Source: Acidobacteriaceae bacterium (GTDB lineage Bacteria; Acidobacteriota; Terriglobia; Bryobacterales; Bryobacteraceae). From it: DNA of 49,626 nt. Numbering within the stretch: the first letter of the stretch is position 1; each line of letters begins with the position of its first letter. Positions 15,895 through 23,933 of this stretch are shown piece after piece. The notes under the pieces are model-generated. The model was given only the letters and a program-made list of their open reading frames with translations. It searched no databases and was not told the DNA's origin. The position numbers and the translations under genes were made by a program. The DNA is taken from assembly GCA_903970405.1 (NCBI GenBank), contig CAJCIT010000298.1:1-49626 (forward strand), in the 5' to 3' direction.

Positions 15895-16851
15895 ATGCGA
15901 TCTCTGAGGACCACCCTCCCGCTCCGCACCTTGGCCGTTACCGGCGCAGCGGTCTTCCTATGCCTGTTCTGGTCCTGTCTACCCTCGAAGGTTCAAACGG
16001 CGATTCCTGCGTTTGCCCAGGCCGTCACCGCCATGTCGGCGAACACCAAAGCCGCCTTCGAAGTGGTTGAGCAGAAATATGAAGAAGCGCAGGCATTCAC
16101 TTTGGTTGTCAACTATCGCCCGGGACAACGGTTCGATCCGTCAACCGTGAAGGTCCTGCTGGCGGATGAGGATCTTGACGCACGGATGAAACTGCTGGCC
16201 GGCCTTCAACAATACGCCTCGCAACTCGAAGCTCTCGCGGGTGGCGCAGCCACCAGCAAGGTGGAGCAAAGCAATAAACAACTCGGCGCCTCACTCAAAA
16301 CGCTGGCCTCGTCGGCTCCCATCAAATCGATGGCCGGCAATGCCAGATACACGGCGATTGAGGCGAACGGCAGCGTCTCGGCGGTGGACGCACTGGGCAA
16401 TTTCCTAATTCAGGAAAAGCTCCGCAAGAACCTCCCCGAGTTGATCGCCGGCATGCAGGAGCCGGTAGCGGCAATCAGGGACCTGTTCAAAGCCGATATC
16501 GGCGCAGTGGACACGAAGGGCGATGGACGCGGCCTGCGATTTGCGCTCTGGGCAACCTACACCCAATTGATTCAGAAGCAGCAGGAGTTCTTGGACGCAA
16601 ATTTCAAGGATCTGAACCCCGAGCAACGCGCGGCGGAAATTGAAAAGCTGCCCGCGACGGTCAGGGCCCGGCGCCTGGCGGATCAGACCCTCGCCCAAAC
16701 CGAAACTTCTCTCGATCAGCTCGTCAAAGCGAACGTCCAACTTCTGGATGCGGTGAAGACGAAAGGCGCCATGCATAGCGAAATTGACGGCCTGCGTGAC
16801 GAGAGCCTGCGGATCGGCGAGTTCTATCGTTCGTTGAGCTCCACCAAATAG
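15895..16851 (+). CDS. Exported, mostly helical protein of unknown function (possible lipoprotein)
   Basis: I do not recognise this 318-residue protein. It begins with basic residues and a hydrophobic stretch (LAVTGAAVFLCLFW) ending in Ser-Cys at residue 28, so it is exported; the LFWSC sequence only loosely fits a lipobox. The remainder lacks membrane segments and is dominated by Ala, Leu, Lys, Gln and Glu in helix-forming patterns, with heptad-like repeats around residues 90-130 and 220-300. No catalytic or metal motif stands out. The following gene, 60 bases downstream on the same strand with its own ribosome site, encodes a small coiled-coil protein, and the two are probably one unit. A membrane-associated helical bundle is the most that can be inferred. 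Confidence 0.65.
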   Translation: MRSLRTTLPLRTLAVTGAAVFLCLFWSCLPSKVQTAIPAFAQAVTAMSANTKAAFEVVEQKYEEAQAFTLVVNYRPGQRFDPSTVKVLLADEDLDARMKLLAGLQQYASQLEALAGGAATSKVEQSNKQLGASLKTLASSAPIKSMAGNARYTAIEANGSVSAVDALGNFLIQEKLRKNLPELIAGMQEPVAAIRDLFKADIGAVDTKGDGRGLRFALWATYTQLIQKQQEFLDANFKDLNPEQRAAEIEKLPATVRARRLADQTLAQTETSLDQLVKANVQLLDAVKTKGAMHSEIDGLRDESLRIGEFYRSLSSTK

Positions 16852-16911
16852 ACGCGTCAGCCCGGCGTTACTGAGATGGCCACCCGAAGAAACGTGAATA
16901 AGGAGACAAGA

Positions 16912-17271
16912 ATGAGCGGGTCTGGAACAGCTTCTCCGCAACCTCAACAGAGCGACGTTTACAGCGCCTTCAAGAGCCTGTACGACAGTTTGAACGATGC
17001 GTATTGGGCGGCCAGCACCGTGGAGGCGAAGGACCGCATCAGCGGCGAGCGGGATGAGGTCTATGAGGTGATGATGGACCTGGTTGCCGAAGACATCAAG
17101 TCTCGGACCGGCGATTTTCAAGCGTTGTCACAGAAGGTCACGGAGGTCAACAAGAGACTGGAGGCCTTGAGCAAGGACATCGACAGCCTTGTGGCCCGCG
17201 TTTCCGCGGCAAACGCCGTCGTCTCCGGCATCACCCAGGTGCTCAGCCTCGCAAGAGCCTTCTTTCCTTAG
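16912..17271 (+). CDS. Small coiled-coil protein of unknown function
   Basis: A protein of about 119 residues, start ATG 16912 chosen because AAGGAG lies 6 bases upstream; an in-frame ATG at 16876 lacks such a site. The first 15 residues are Gly/Ser/Gln-rich, residues 16-60 form an amphipathic helix with many Asp/Glu, residues 60-100 show a heptad pattern of Leu/Val (LSQKVTEVNKRLEALSKDID), and the end (ANAVVSGITQVLSLARAFF) is hydrophobic and could insert in or touch a membrane. No known domain is recognised. It follows the exported helical protein and may be its partner. Confidence 0.65.
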   Translation: MSGSGTASPQPQQSDVYSAFKSLYDSLNDAYWAASTVEAKDRISGERDEVYEVMMDLVAEDIKSRTGDFQALSQKVTEVNKRLEALSKDIDSLVARVSAANAVVSGITQVLSLARAFFP

Positions 17272-17342
17272 CCAGGAAGCTGCGTAAAGGCGACTCGGCG
17301 CACCGGGAATTTTGCTGCTGTGGCAGTGCTGAATTCACCAAC

Positions 17343-17891
17343 TCACGCGATGGCGAACCTCTTCTTCATGTCAGACGTTCTCGCCCAGGACTCGCCGGGC
17401 ATTATGCCGATTAGTGACGTGAACACGGCGTTGAAGGCCCGGTGGATTTCGTACTCGGTCAGCAACTCTGCCTGCTGAGGTGAAAGAAGCGGGCGGATAT
17501 CCGCCATGAATCTGGGCGTCGCGAGTTTCGCAAACATTCTTTCTTCGGCCTGCGCGCGGCTGATCGGCGTGCCGCCGCGTTCAAGATATAGCCCGAAGCA
17601 CTCGACTATGCGCACGGCATTCAAGCCCGCGAGTGTATCGAGCGCCTGAAACAGATCGAGCAGATCCCGTCCTTTATTCCGCTGCAAGAGCACGCGCATT
17701 TTCGTCGCGAGCAGTTCCTCTCGCGAAAAGGTCGAAATTTCCGCGACTCCCTCGTACCAGGGATTCCCGACGCTGAAACGGATTGTCTGTGGAGGATCGA
17801 AAGCCGCGATCTCGCGCGTGTTGATTTCCACCTTGAGCCGGATATCGCCGGAGCCATCCTCCGCCGGAACGCGAAATCGCAGTTTGGGTGC
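17343..17891 (-). pseudogene. Remnant of an AbiEii-type nucleotidyltransferase toxin (N-terminal half missing)
   Basis: The minus-strand reading frame carries RLKVEINTRE, then FSREELLATKMRVLLQRNKGRDLLDLFQALD, which is the conserved middle of the AbiEii/DUF1814 nucleotidyltransferase family (the 'EEL.ATK..AL..R.KGRD..DL' motif). Conserved-looking sequence (LRFRVPAEDG) continues upstream of the only plausible start, GTG 17831, as far as an in-frame stop at 17892-17894. The catalytic N-terminal part with the GSx10D-D motif is absent, and no AbiEi antitoxin gene is next to it. It therefore looks like the 3' remnant of an abortive-infection toxin gene, left between the coiled-coil gene and the TonB-like gene. 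A short translated product from GTG 17831 (162 residues) cannot be excluded but would lack the active site. Confidence 0.7.
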
Positions 17892-17952
17892 TTATGATCT
17901 AAACAAGGGTCTATCGGCCAAGAAGCAAGCCCGGCGTCCCCGCCGTAGCGGC

Positions 17953-19050
17953 CTACGGCAGCTTTGGCAAGTTGTAGTCGAAGGAGAAGGCGAGCCGCAA
18001 TTGCCCGCCGCGAAAGTCTTTGGGCAAAGGGGGCAGCGGGTTAGACATGCTGAGGCCCGCCACCGCGGCGCGATCCAGTGGATCTGAGCCGGAGTAGTCG
18101 CTGATCACAACCTTCGCCAACGTTCCGTCGCGATTCACCGCGAATTGCAACACGGTTCGTCCGCGCCGCGTTCCCATGCGCACGCTTTCAGGCATGACGG
18201 CGAACCAATTTCTGCGCACAATCGACAGAATCTGGGCCAGGTAGGGCCGAAGGTCAGCGCCCTCCGGATCGCTCTTCAATTCCACTTGCGAGCCCATGCG
18301 TCCCGGCATCGCTTTGCTACCCGGAAGCGGGGGGACGTTGAGACCCGGCGAATCGTCACTGACCGAAAGTTGCTTCGAACCTGGCGCATGCGCCATCTCC
18401 CGCACAATGTCCGGCAGCGCCGTCTTCGGCAGCGGCACTTGTGACTGCGCATTGGGAACAACCGGCGCCGATCCCACCTTTTCAAACGGATTGTTCGCTT
18501 GAGGCGGGGGCGGCACATTCTGGGCAATCGCTCCGTTCACCGCTCCCGGCGGCGGGGGCGCCGTTGTTTGCGCGTTGATCTGGGGAGCTTCCGCATTGAT
18601 CTGAGGCTGCTGGGGTTGGACAGATGGCAACTTGGCGGAGGCCGGTGGAACAAATTGACGGCGGCCGGAAGCCGATTCCTGCTGGCGCCGAACCTGCGGT
18701 GAAATGAGGTCCTGCAAGTCGAACCGCTCAGTAAGTTTGTTCTTGTTCGGCGTTCGCTGGGTCAGTTCAGGCCGGTAATAAAGCGGCGTCCGGTGGACAA
18801 TGACTGTGCGCTCTTCCGACTGTCCGGTCACCAGCGAGGGGATGCGCGTTCCCGCGAAAAAGAGGACCGCATGGGCCAGCACCGAGAGAATCATGGCCGC
18901 GCGAAAATACTTGGGCTGTTCCGGGTCCCGCCAATCGCGCAGCAGGTCGAGTTCGGCGCCCGGCACCGGTAGCGGCACCGTGTGAACTTCGCCCTCCGTG
19001 ATCTCGGGCGCCGGCAGTATGGAGAGACCCCTTGGCGATGCGACTGGCAT
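17953..19050 (-). CDS. TonB-family energy-transducing protein
   Basis: A 365-residue protein with a cytoplasmic N-terminus of about 48 residues, one membrane segment (FRAAMILSVLAHAVLFFAG), a long Pro/Gln/Ala-rich periplasmic spacer from about residue 120 to 250 and a C-terminal domain of about 90 residues. The C-terminus has YLAQILSIVRRNWF, then GRTVLQFAVNRDGTLAKVVISDYSG and LDRAAVAGLSMSNPLPPLP, which are the features of the TonB C-terminal domain. It would transmit proton-motive force to outer-membrane receptors such as the one at 33736. No ExbB/ExbD genes are near. The long cytoplasmic N-terminus is longer than in E. coli TonB, a common feature in Acidobacteriota. Start ATG at 19050. Confidence 0.8.
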   Translation of the reverse strand: MPVASPRGLSILPAPEITEGEVHTVPLPVPGAELDLLRDWRDPEQPKYFRAAMILSVLAHAVLFFAGTRIPSLVTGQSEERTVIVHRTPLYYRPELTQRTPNKNKLTERFDLQDLISPQVRRQQESASGRRQFVPPASAKLPSVQPQQPQINAEAPQINAQTTAPPPPGAVNGAIAQNVPPPPQANNPFEKVGSAPVVPNAQSQVPLPKTALPDIVREMAHAPGSKQLSVSDDSPGLNVPPLPGSKAMPGRMGSQVELKSDPEGADLRPYLAQILSIVRRNWFAVMPESVRMGTRRGRTVLQFAVNRDGTLAKVVISDYSGSDPLDRAAVAGLSMSNPLPPLPKDFRGGQLRLAFSFDYNLPKLP

Positions 19051-19157
19051 ATGTACTGAAAGCGCTGTCAGGAAGCCTTTTCAGGCCCGTCGCAAGAAGG
19101 GGCCCGACGATAGATGACGGCCCTCGGCCACGAGGGGTTGCCGATGGTCCCGCTCTT

Positions 19158-20150
19158 TTACAAACCGGAACGGGCTACGGTCCGCGTCACAACTCCAGCG
19201 TGTTCTTCGATTTTACCAAGAATAGCCTCCGCCACCTGGAGAGCCTTTGTCGCGTCTCGGCCATCCACGCGCGGTTTCTCCCTGGTTCGAACCGCGCCGA
19301 CAAAGTTGCGCAGTTCCTGCAGTAAGGGCTCAGACTTGGCGATTGGCAGGGAATGAAACCCGATCTCGGGCACACCTCCGGCCCCTGTGGCGGATCGGCC
19401 CCCAGTAGCCGCCACCGAGAAAACGCTGACGTCCTGGCGTTTGTAGTCGAGCGACAGGTATTGGCCGGGTTGAAAGAGGCGCAGCTTGCGGACCCGCTCC
19501 GTCGAAATGCGGCTCGCCGTCAGGTTCGCCACGCAACCGCTGCGGAAAGCCAACCGCACATTCGCGATATCCACTTTGGGCGATAAGACTGAAATGCCGG
19601 CCGCGCGAATCTCCTCCGGATCCTCCTTCGTCAGCGCCAACACGATGTCCAGATCGTGGATCATCAGGTCCAGCACCACATCCACGTCCAGGCTGCGCGG
19701 CGAGAATTCGCTGAGCCTGTGGATCTCAAAGAACAGCGGCGTGGTAACGGCTTGGGCCAAAGCCTCGACGGCTGGATTGAACCGCTCCAGATGGCCCACT
19801 TGCAGGATGCGCCCTTTCCGGTCGGCTAGATCCGACAGGCTCCGCCCCTCCTCGGCGGAACTGGCGATGGGCTTTTCAATCAGAACGTCCACGCCCGCAG
19901 CCAGCAATTGTGCAGCAACCTCAGCATGAGTGGTGGTGGGAGTGGCCACGATGGCGGCATCCACCTGACCGGCCACGGCGTCCAGATGGGCAAAGAGCCC
20001 GCAATGGTATTCCGAAGCGACGGCCGCTGCCCTGTCGGCGTCCGTATCGCAGATGCCCACCAGATCCACATCCGCCATCTCTTTCAAGACCCGAACATGG
20101 TTGCGTCCAAAGGCGCCCGTTCCAATCACGGCTAAGCGCAGTTTCGTCAT
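19158..20150 (-). CDS. Gfo/Idh/MocA-family NAD(P)-dependent oxidoreductase of the lipid A operon
   Basis: A 330-residue protein with an N-terminal Rossmann domain (RLAVIGTGAFGRNHVRVLKEM), the family motif EKPIA near residue 95 and a C-terminal domain starting VGHLERFNPAVEAL. The segment LDLMIHDLDIVLAL contains the usual catalytic His-Asp region (the typical 'D.G.H..D' is here DLMIHDLD). It overlaps lpxI by four bases (ATGA), so it is the last gene of the fabZ-lpxA-lpxI unit. In Acidithiobacillus and Leptospira a related enzyme, GnnA, oxidises UDP-GlcNAc for amide-linked lipid A, but its partner aminotransferase GnnB is not present here, so that role is only a possibility. Confidence 0.85.
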   Translation of the reverse strand: MTKLRLAVIGTGAFGRNHVRVLKEMADVDLVGICDTDADRAAAVASEYHCGLFAHLDAVAGQVDAAIVATPTTTHAEVAAQLLAAGVDVLIEKPIASSAEEGRSLSDLADRKGRILQVGHLERFNPAVEALAQAVTTPLFFEIHRLSEFSPRSLDVDVVLDLMIHDLDIVLALTKEDPEEIRAAGISVLSPKVDIANVRLAFRSGCVANLTASRISTERVRKLRLFQPGQYLSLDYKRQDVSVFSVAATGGRSATGAGGVPEIGFHSLPIAKSEPLLQELRNFVGAVRTREKPRVDGRDATKALQVAEAILGKIEEHAGVVTRTVARSGL

Positions 20151-21019
20151 TTGCTTCGTCCCGTCCGCGGTGGAATTCGTTCTTCGGCCCGATCGGCGGC
20201 GGGCCGGTAGGCGGCGATAGCGAGTCCGGCTTCGTTCGCGCGCCGGATCGTCTCATCCTTATCCAACAGGAGGGTCCGTCCGGCGTCCACGGCCAGCGCC
20301 GTGGTCCCGGTTTCCTTCATCATCTCAATGGTAGAGAGTCCCACCACGGGCACATCGAACAGAAAGTGACCGCGGCCGTGTGAGACCTTCACCAACCGCA
20401 GCGGCCTGCCGTTGGTCAGGGTGGCGGCGCGCCGCAGCATGGCGTCGGTTCCCTCCATGGCTTCCGCCGCTACGCAGGCCTTCTCGCTGATGGCCACGCT
20501 TTGGCCGATATCCACGGACGCCAGCGCCTGCGCCACGCGGCGGCCATAGGTGAGGTCTCTTTCCTCCTCGGCGGTTGGCTTGCGCTTGGTGAGGACTCCT
20601 AACTCAGCCAGCAACGGCTTCAGCAGGCTGGTGGAATCCAGCAGCCGGATGCCTTCCTCTTTGAGGGCGCGCTGGACGCCGCCAATCAGCGCGCTGGTGT
20701 TCTTCTCGCGCAGCCCAGCTAAGACCTTGACCATTCTCCAATCGGGCTTCAGGTTGGAAAAAATACTGACGTGCTTCACCTGCCCGGTCATCATCACTTC
20801 CGAAACGCCCTCCCGTTTCAGAATCTCGATGAGCTTTCCCAACTGTCCAACGTGAATCCAGTGCAATGCGGCGGCCAGAGATTCGACTTCAGGCGCCGCT
20901 TCGCCTTCAATGGCCACCACCACCACTTCGTCGCCCAATTGCCGCGCTGTTTCAAGCGCCAGCAATGGGAATCGCCCATTGCCCGCAATCAGGCCGTATC
21001 GCTGATTTCGTTGCGCCAC
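20147..21019 (-). CDS. lpxI: UDP-2,3-diacylglucosamine pyrophosphatase LpxI
   Basis: A 290-residue protein of the LpxI (DUF1009) family, which hydrolyses UDP-2,3-diacylglucosamine to lipid X in lipid A synthesis and replaces LpxH in many bacteria. Recognisable parts are YGLIAGNGRFPLLALETAR at the N-terminus, the MMTGQVKHVSIF segment, the two-domain junction around residue 135, and the C-terminal catalytic domain with SIAISEKACVAAEAMEGTDAMLRR-like helix, FLFDVPVVGLSTIEMM containing the conserved Asp, and the final GRTLLLDKDETI. Length matches the family. It begins 9 bases after the lpxA stop and overlaps the next gene, so it is co-transcribed with them. Confidence 0.93.
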   Translation of the reverse strand: MAQRNQRYGLIAGNGRFPLLALETARQLGDEVVVVAIEGEAAPEVESLAAALHWIHVGQLGKLIEILKREGVSEVMMTGQVKHVSIFSNLKPDWRMVKVLAGLREKNTSALIGGVQRALKEEGIRLLDSTSLLKPLLAELGVLTKRKPTAEEERDLTYGRRVAQALASVDIGQSVAISEKACVAAEAMEGTDAMLRRAATLTNGRPLRLVKVSHGRGHFLFDVPVVGLSTIEMMKETGTTALAVDAGRTLLLDKDETIRRANEAGLAIAAYRPAADRAEERIPPRTGRSK

Positions 21020-21028
21020 TCGATTCGC

Positions 21029-21805
21029 CTACTTCACAAAGCCCTGCCGCGAGTTGCCGATGAACTCCAGTACCTCAACTACCTCCGCCGTCTGCGGCAG
21101 TTCCTCCTGAATGCGGCTGACCGCTTGCGTAGTGTTCAAGCCCGCCCGGGTGAGGATGCGGAACAGCGTCTGCAGCGTCTCAATGGCGTCGGACGAGTAT
21201 CCGCGCCGCTCTAATCCAACCCGATTCGCGCCGAAGACCTTCACCTCGCGCGTGGTCGCGATGGTTGAAAACGGCAAGACGTCCTGGTTCAGAACCGAAT
21301 AGCTTCCCACCATGGCAAATCGCCCGATCCGGCAGAACTGATGAATGCCGCAGTGGCCGCCGATGTTCGCGTAATCATCCACCACCACGTGTCCGGCAAA
21401 AGTCACGCTGTTCGCAAGAATGGTGTGGTTCCCGACGATCGCGTCATGCGCCACGTGAACATAGGCCATCAGCAGGTTGCCGTCGCCAATGGACGTCACC
21501 ATGCCCCCGCCTTGGGTGCCGCGATGAATGGTGACGAACTCGCGGATGGAGTTGCCGTTGCCGATGCGCGTCTCAGAGGGCTCGCCCCGGTACTTCTTAT
21601 CCTGCGGCGCAACACCGCAAGAAGAGAACGGGAAGAAGACATTGTCCTCGCCGACGGTTAGCTTGCCTTCCAGGTAATTGTGAGCCATCAGGCGGGTCCG
21701 CGCGCCAATGTGAACGCCGTGGCCGACTATGCAGTAGGGTCCCACTTCCGCGGTGGAATCGATCTCGGCGTCAGGATCAACAATCGCAGTAGGGTGGATT
21801 GCCAT
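21029..21805 (-). CDS. lpxA: UDP-N-acetylglucosamine O-acyltransferase LpxA
   Basis: A 258-residue left-handed beta-helix acyltransferase. It starts IHPTAIVDPDAEIDSTAEVGPYCIVG-like repeats as in all LpxA proteins, has the KYRGEPSETRIGNGNSIREFVTIHRGT region, the catalytic-base loop YVHVAHDAIVGNH, and the VVDDYANIGGHCGIHQFCRIG turn, followed by a C-terminal helical domain (RRGYSSDAIETLQTLFRIL). LpxA transfers a 3-hydroxyacyl chain from ACP to UDP-GlcNAc in the cytoplasm, the first step of lipid A synthesis. It lies 17 bases downstream of fabZ, the usual partner that competes for the same acyl-ACP. Length and motifs are normal. Confidence 0.96.
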   Translation of the reverse strand: MAIHPTAIVDPDAEIDSTAEVGPYCIVGHGVHIGARTRLMAHNYLEGKLTVGEDNVFFPFSSCGVAPQDKKYRGEPSETRIGNGNSIREFVTIHRGTQGGGMVTSIGDGNLLMAYVHVAHDAIVGNHTILANSVTFAGHVVVDDYANIGGHCGIHQFCRIGRFAMVGSYSVLNQDVLPFSTIATTREVKVFGANRVGLERRGYSSDAIETLQTLFRILTRAGLNTTQAVSRIQEELPQTAEVVEVLEFIGNSRQGFVK

Positions 21806-21822
21806 CCGCTTGAGTTCTGACC

Positions 21823-22302
21823 TTAGGCCAGTTGCGTCACGGGCTCCTCGACGCTCTTCTTCTCAGTGGCCTTATCCGTCAGCACGCACATCAGAGTAGC
21901 TTCAGCCACCACTTTGCCGTCTACCTTCGCGGTGCCCTTCATCTTCGCGGCTCTGGCCTTCTTGGTGGTGATTGCCATCTCAATAACCAACTGGTCGCCC
22001 GGGACCACCGGCCCGCGAAACTTCGCTTCTTCCACCGACGCCAACAGCACCAACTTCGAGTGCCGGTCAGGAATTGACTTGAGCACCAGGACACCGCCCG
22101 TCTGCGCCATTGCCTCGACGATGAGAACGCCGGGCATCACGGGGTAATCGGGGAAGTGGCCGGAGAAGAAGGGCTCGTTCGCCGAGACATTCTTCACGCC
22201 CACAATCCGGTCGGCTTCAATTTCCACAATCCGGTCCACCAGCAGCATCGGGTATCGATGCGGCAGATAGTCGCGAATTTCATGGATATCCATCGTCGCC
22301 AT
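21823..22302 (-). CDS. fabZ: 3-hydroxyacyl-ACP dehydratase FabZ
   Basis: A hot-dog fold protein of about 159 residues. HRYPMLLVDRIVEIE, NEPFFSGHFPDYPVMPGVLIVEAMAQTGG and KFRGPVVPGDQL are diagnostic; the catalytic His is in GHFPDYPVMPG and the Glu in VEAMAQ. FabZ dehydrates 3-hydroxyacyl-ACP in fatty acid synthesis and draws on the same pool as LpxA. I chose ATG 22302 (MATMDIHE) because the longer reading frame upstream would cross the promoter-like TACAAT at 22320-22315 and adds unrelated Arg-rich sequence; ATG 22293 is equally possible. No ribosome site is visible at either. It is the first gene of the fabZ-lpxA-lpxI-oxidoreductase operon. Confidence 0.94.
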   Translation of the reverse strand: MATMDIHEIRDYLPHRYPMLLVDRIVEIEADRIVGVKNVSANEPFFSGHFPDYPVMPGVLIVEAMAQTGGVLVLKSIPDRHSKLVLLASVEEAKFRGPVVPGDQLVIEMAITTKKARAAKMKGTAKVDGKVVAEATLMCVLTDKATEKKSVEEPVTQLA

Positions 22303-22314
22303 AGGCAAAAGCGT

Positions 22315-22320
22315 ATTGTA
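22315..22320 (-). promoter_or_regulatory. Candidate -10 box of the fabZ operon
   Basis: Read on the minus strand, TACAAT lies 12 bases before the chosen fabZ ATG at 22302. It would give a leader of about six bases. No convincing -35 box is visible. It is one of several good -10 hexamers placed very close to start codons in this window. Confidence 0.35.
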
Positions 22321-22404
22321 CCGTGCAGGGCACGGTGGAAGCCTGCGGCCGATGGCAATCGGCCCGGCGAGTCTCCTGAACCGCGCGCGCAACCCGGCGT
22401 CGCT

Positions 22405-22410
22405 TATCAT
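22405..22410 (+). promoter_or_regulatory. Candidate -10 box directly before the M20 peptidase start
   Basis: TATCAT ends seven bases before ATG 22418, so transcription would start at or next to the start codon. No ribosome site precedes the ATG, consistent with a leaderless message. No clear -35 box is seen. Confidence 0.4.
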
Positions 22411-22417
22411 ACAGCCA

Positions 22418-23557
22418 ATGCACCCTCTTCTCCGCTATGCCACTGACAAGCAAGAGGAAAGCATCAACCTCCTGGAGGAATTGATCGAGTGCGAATCGCC
22501 GTCGGATTCAGCGGCTTCTGTCGCTCGCTTTGTCGACCTATTCATCGAGAAGGCCCGCGACATCGCGGCGCCGAAGGTCATAAAGAACAAAACGCGAGGC
22601 CCGCACCTCCGCCTTGAGTGCAAGCTGCCGGGCCGAAGGAAATCGGGCCAGATTCTGGGTCTTGGCCATTCCGATACGGTCTGGCCGTTAGGCACGCTGG
22701 CTGACATGCCGTTTCGCCGAGAGCAGGGCCGCCTGTGGGGTCCTGGCGCTCTTGACATGAAGGCTGGACTGGTCTTCTTCCTCACCGCTTGCCGCGCATT
22801 GCGGGATCTCGATATCCCCGTCGCCCGCAAGGTTGTTCTCCTGATTGTCTCGGACGAAGAAGTCGGCAGCGAAACCTCCCGCGCTCTCACCGAAGCGGAG
22901 GCGCAAAAGAGTGACGCCGTGCTGGTGCTGGAGCCTGGCACCGGACTTACCGGCAAAGTCAAGACCGCGCGCAAAGGCGTCGGCGATTACACCATTCGCG
23001 TGGAGGGAAAGGCCTCGCACGCCGGCGTCGATTTTCAGAGCGGCGCCAGCGCCATCGTGGAACTCGCGCATCAGATCCAGCGCATCGCGTCCTTTACCAA
23101 TCTGAAACGCGGCATCACGGTCAATCCCGGCGTTGTCTCGGGAGGCACGCGCACGAACGTCGTCGCTGCCGCCGCGCAGGTCGAAGTGGACATCCGCGTG
23201 GCGAAGATCGCCCAAGCCGAGCCGCTCCACCGGAAATTCCATGCGCTGAAACCGGTCGATAAACGCTGCCACATCACGGTGGAGGGCGGCCTGAATCGTC
23301 CTCCCATGGAACGAACTCCCGCGATTGCCGCGCTGTTCAAGAAGGCTCGAACCCTTGGGCGGGAGTTAGGGGTTGACCTCGAAGAGTCTTCGACGGGCGG
23401 CGGCTCCGATGGTAACTTTACGGCCGCTCTCGGTATTCCAACGCTCGACGGTCTCGGCGCCGTCGGCGAAGGCGCGCACGCCATTCACGAAAGCATCCTC
23501 GAATCGCGCATCGCAGACCGCACGGCGCTGCTCGCGCTGCTACTTAGTAAGGTCTAG
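22418..23557 (+). CDS. M20-family metallopeptidase, glutamate carboxypeptidase (CPG2)-like
   Basis: A protein of about 379 residues starting MHPLLRYATDKQEE. The two-zinc peptidase motifs are complete: LGHSDTVWPLG (first His and Asp), WGPGALDMKAGL (bridging Asp), SDEEVGSETSR (catalytic Glu and zinc Glu pair), LVLEPGTG (the distal acidic ligand) and a C-terminal HAIHESILES with the last zinc His. A lid/dimerisation domain lies between about residues 180 and 290, starting VRVEGKASHAGVDFQSGASA. The closest known function is carboxypeptidase G2, which removes C-terminal glutamate from folates or peptides, but M20 substrates vary. No signal peptide, so cytoplasmic. Divergent from fabZ with about 115 bases between the two starts. 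Confidence 0.88.
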   Translation: MHPLLRYATDKQEESINLLEELIECESPSDSAASVARFVDLFIEKARDIAAPKVIKNKTRGPHLRLECKLPGRRKSGQILGLGHSDTVWPLGTLADMPFRREQGRLWGPGALDMKAGLVFFLTACRALRDLDIPVARKVVLLIVSDEEVGSETSRALTEAEAQKSDAVLVLEPGTGLTGKVKTARKGVGDYTIRVEGKASHAGVDFQSGASAIVELAHQIQRIASFTNLKRGITVNPGVVSGGTRTNVVAAAAQVEVDIRVAKIAQAEPLHRKFHALKPVDKRCHITVEGGLNRPPMERTPAIAALFKKARTLGRELGVDLEESSTGGGSDGNFTAALGIPTLDGLGAVGEGAHAIHESILESRIADRTALLALLLSKV

Positions 23558-23618
23558 AATCTGGGCCTTCAGAGCGGTCAAGTCATTTGTAATATTTAGT
23601 TTGATTAGCTGGTTTAGG

Positions 23619-23933
23619 GTGGTCGCTGATAATCTCCAAACTGGGTATCTATTCCGCAACGAAAGCGCGATCAGTAATTTTGTTTTGCGGCATCCCGCCG
23701 CAGCCGCGGTCTTATCAACCGCGCTCCCGGAGCTGAAGCGATCCTTTGGTGAGGACGTCATCATTAGCCTGGAGGCTGTGAGCGACGAGGACGAGTCCCA
23801 CTCTCTTTATGCAATTGTTCTTTGGAGAGGACCGGCAGAAGGCGCAGAATCCGCTCTTGCGGATTTTGACGAGCGCTGGTGGCTGAACCAACCCGCTACC
23901 CCGGGACTCACCTTTACATACGAACTTATATAA
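23619..23933 (+). CDS. Small conserved-looking protein of unknown function
   Basis: A protein of about 104 residues from GTG 23619; an in-frame TTG at 23601 is another choice, and neither has a clear ribosome site. The sequence LQTGYLFRNESAISNFVLRHP, DVIISLEAVSDEDES and the end DFDERWWLNQPA resemble, from memory, a small family of unknown function whose members end in 'FDE.WWL' and often sit near toxin-antitoxin-like genes; this needs a search. The first 60 bases and the DNA before it are clearly more AT-rich than neighbours, which hints at transfer. The upstream in-frame extension overlapping the peptidase gene is Arg/Ser-rich shadow sequence. Confidence 0.6.
   Translation: MVADNLQTGYLFRNESAISNFVLRHPAAAAVLSTALPELKRSFGEDVIISLEAVSDEDESHSLYAIVLWRGPAEGAESALADFDERWWLNQPATPGLTFTYELI

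Noticed and set aside
19121-19136. Six-base perfect hairpin CCCTCG-GCCA-CGAGGG after the oxidoreductase gene
   Set aside because: No T run in either direction and short stem; chance hairpins of this size are common in GC-rich DNA.
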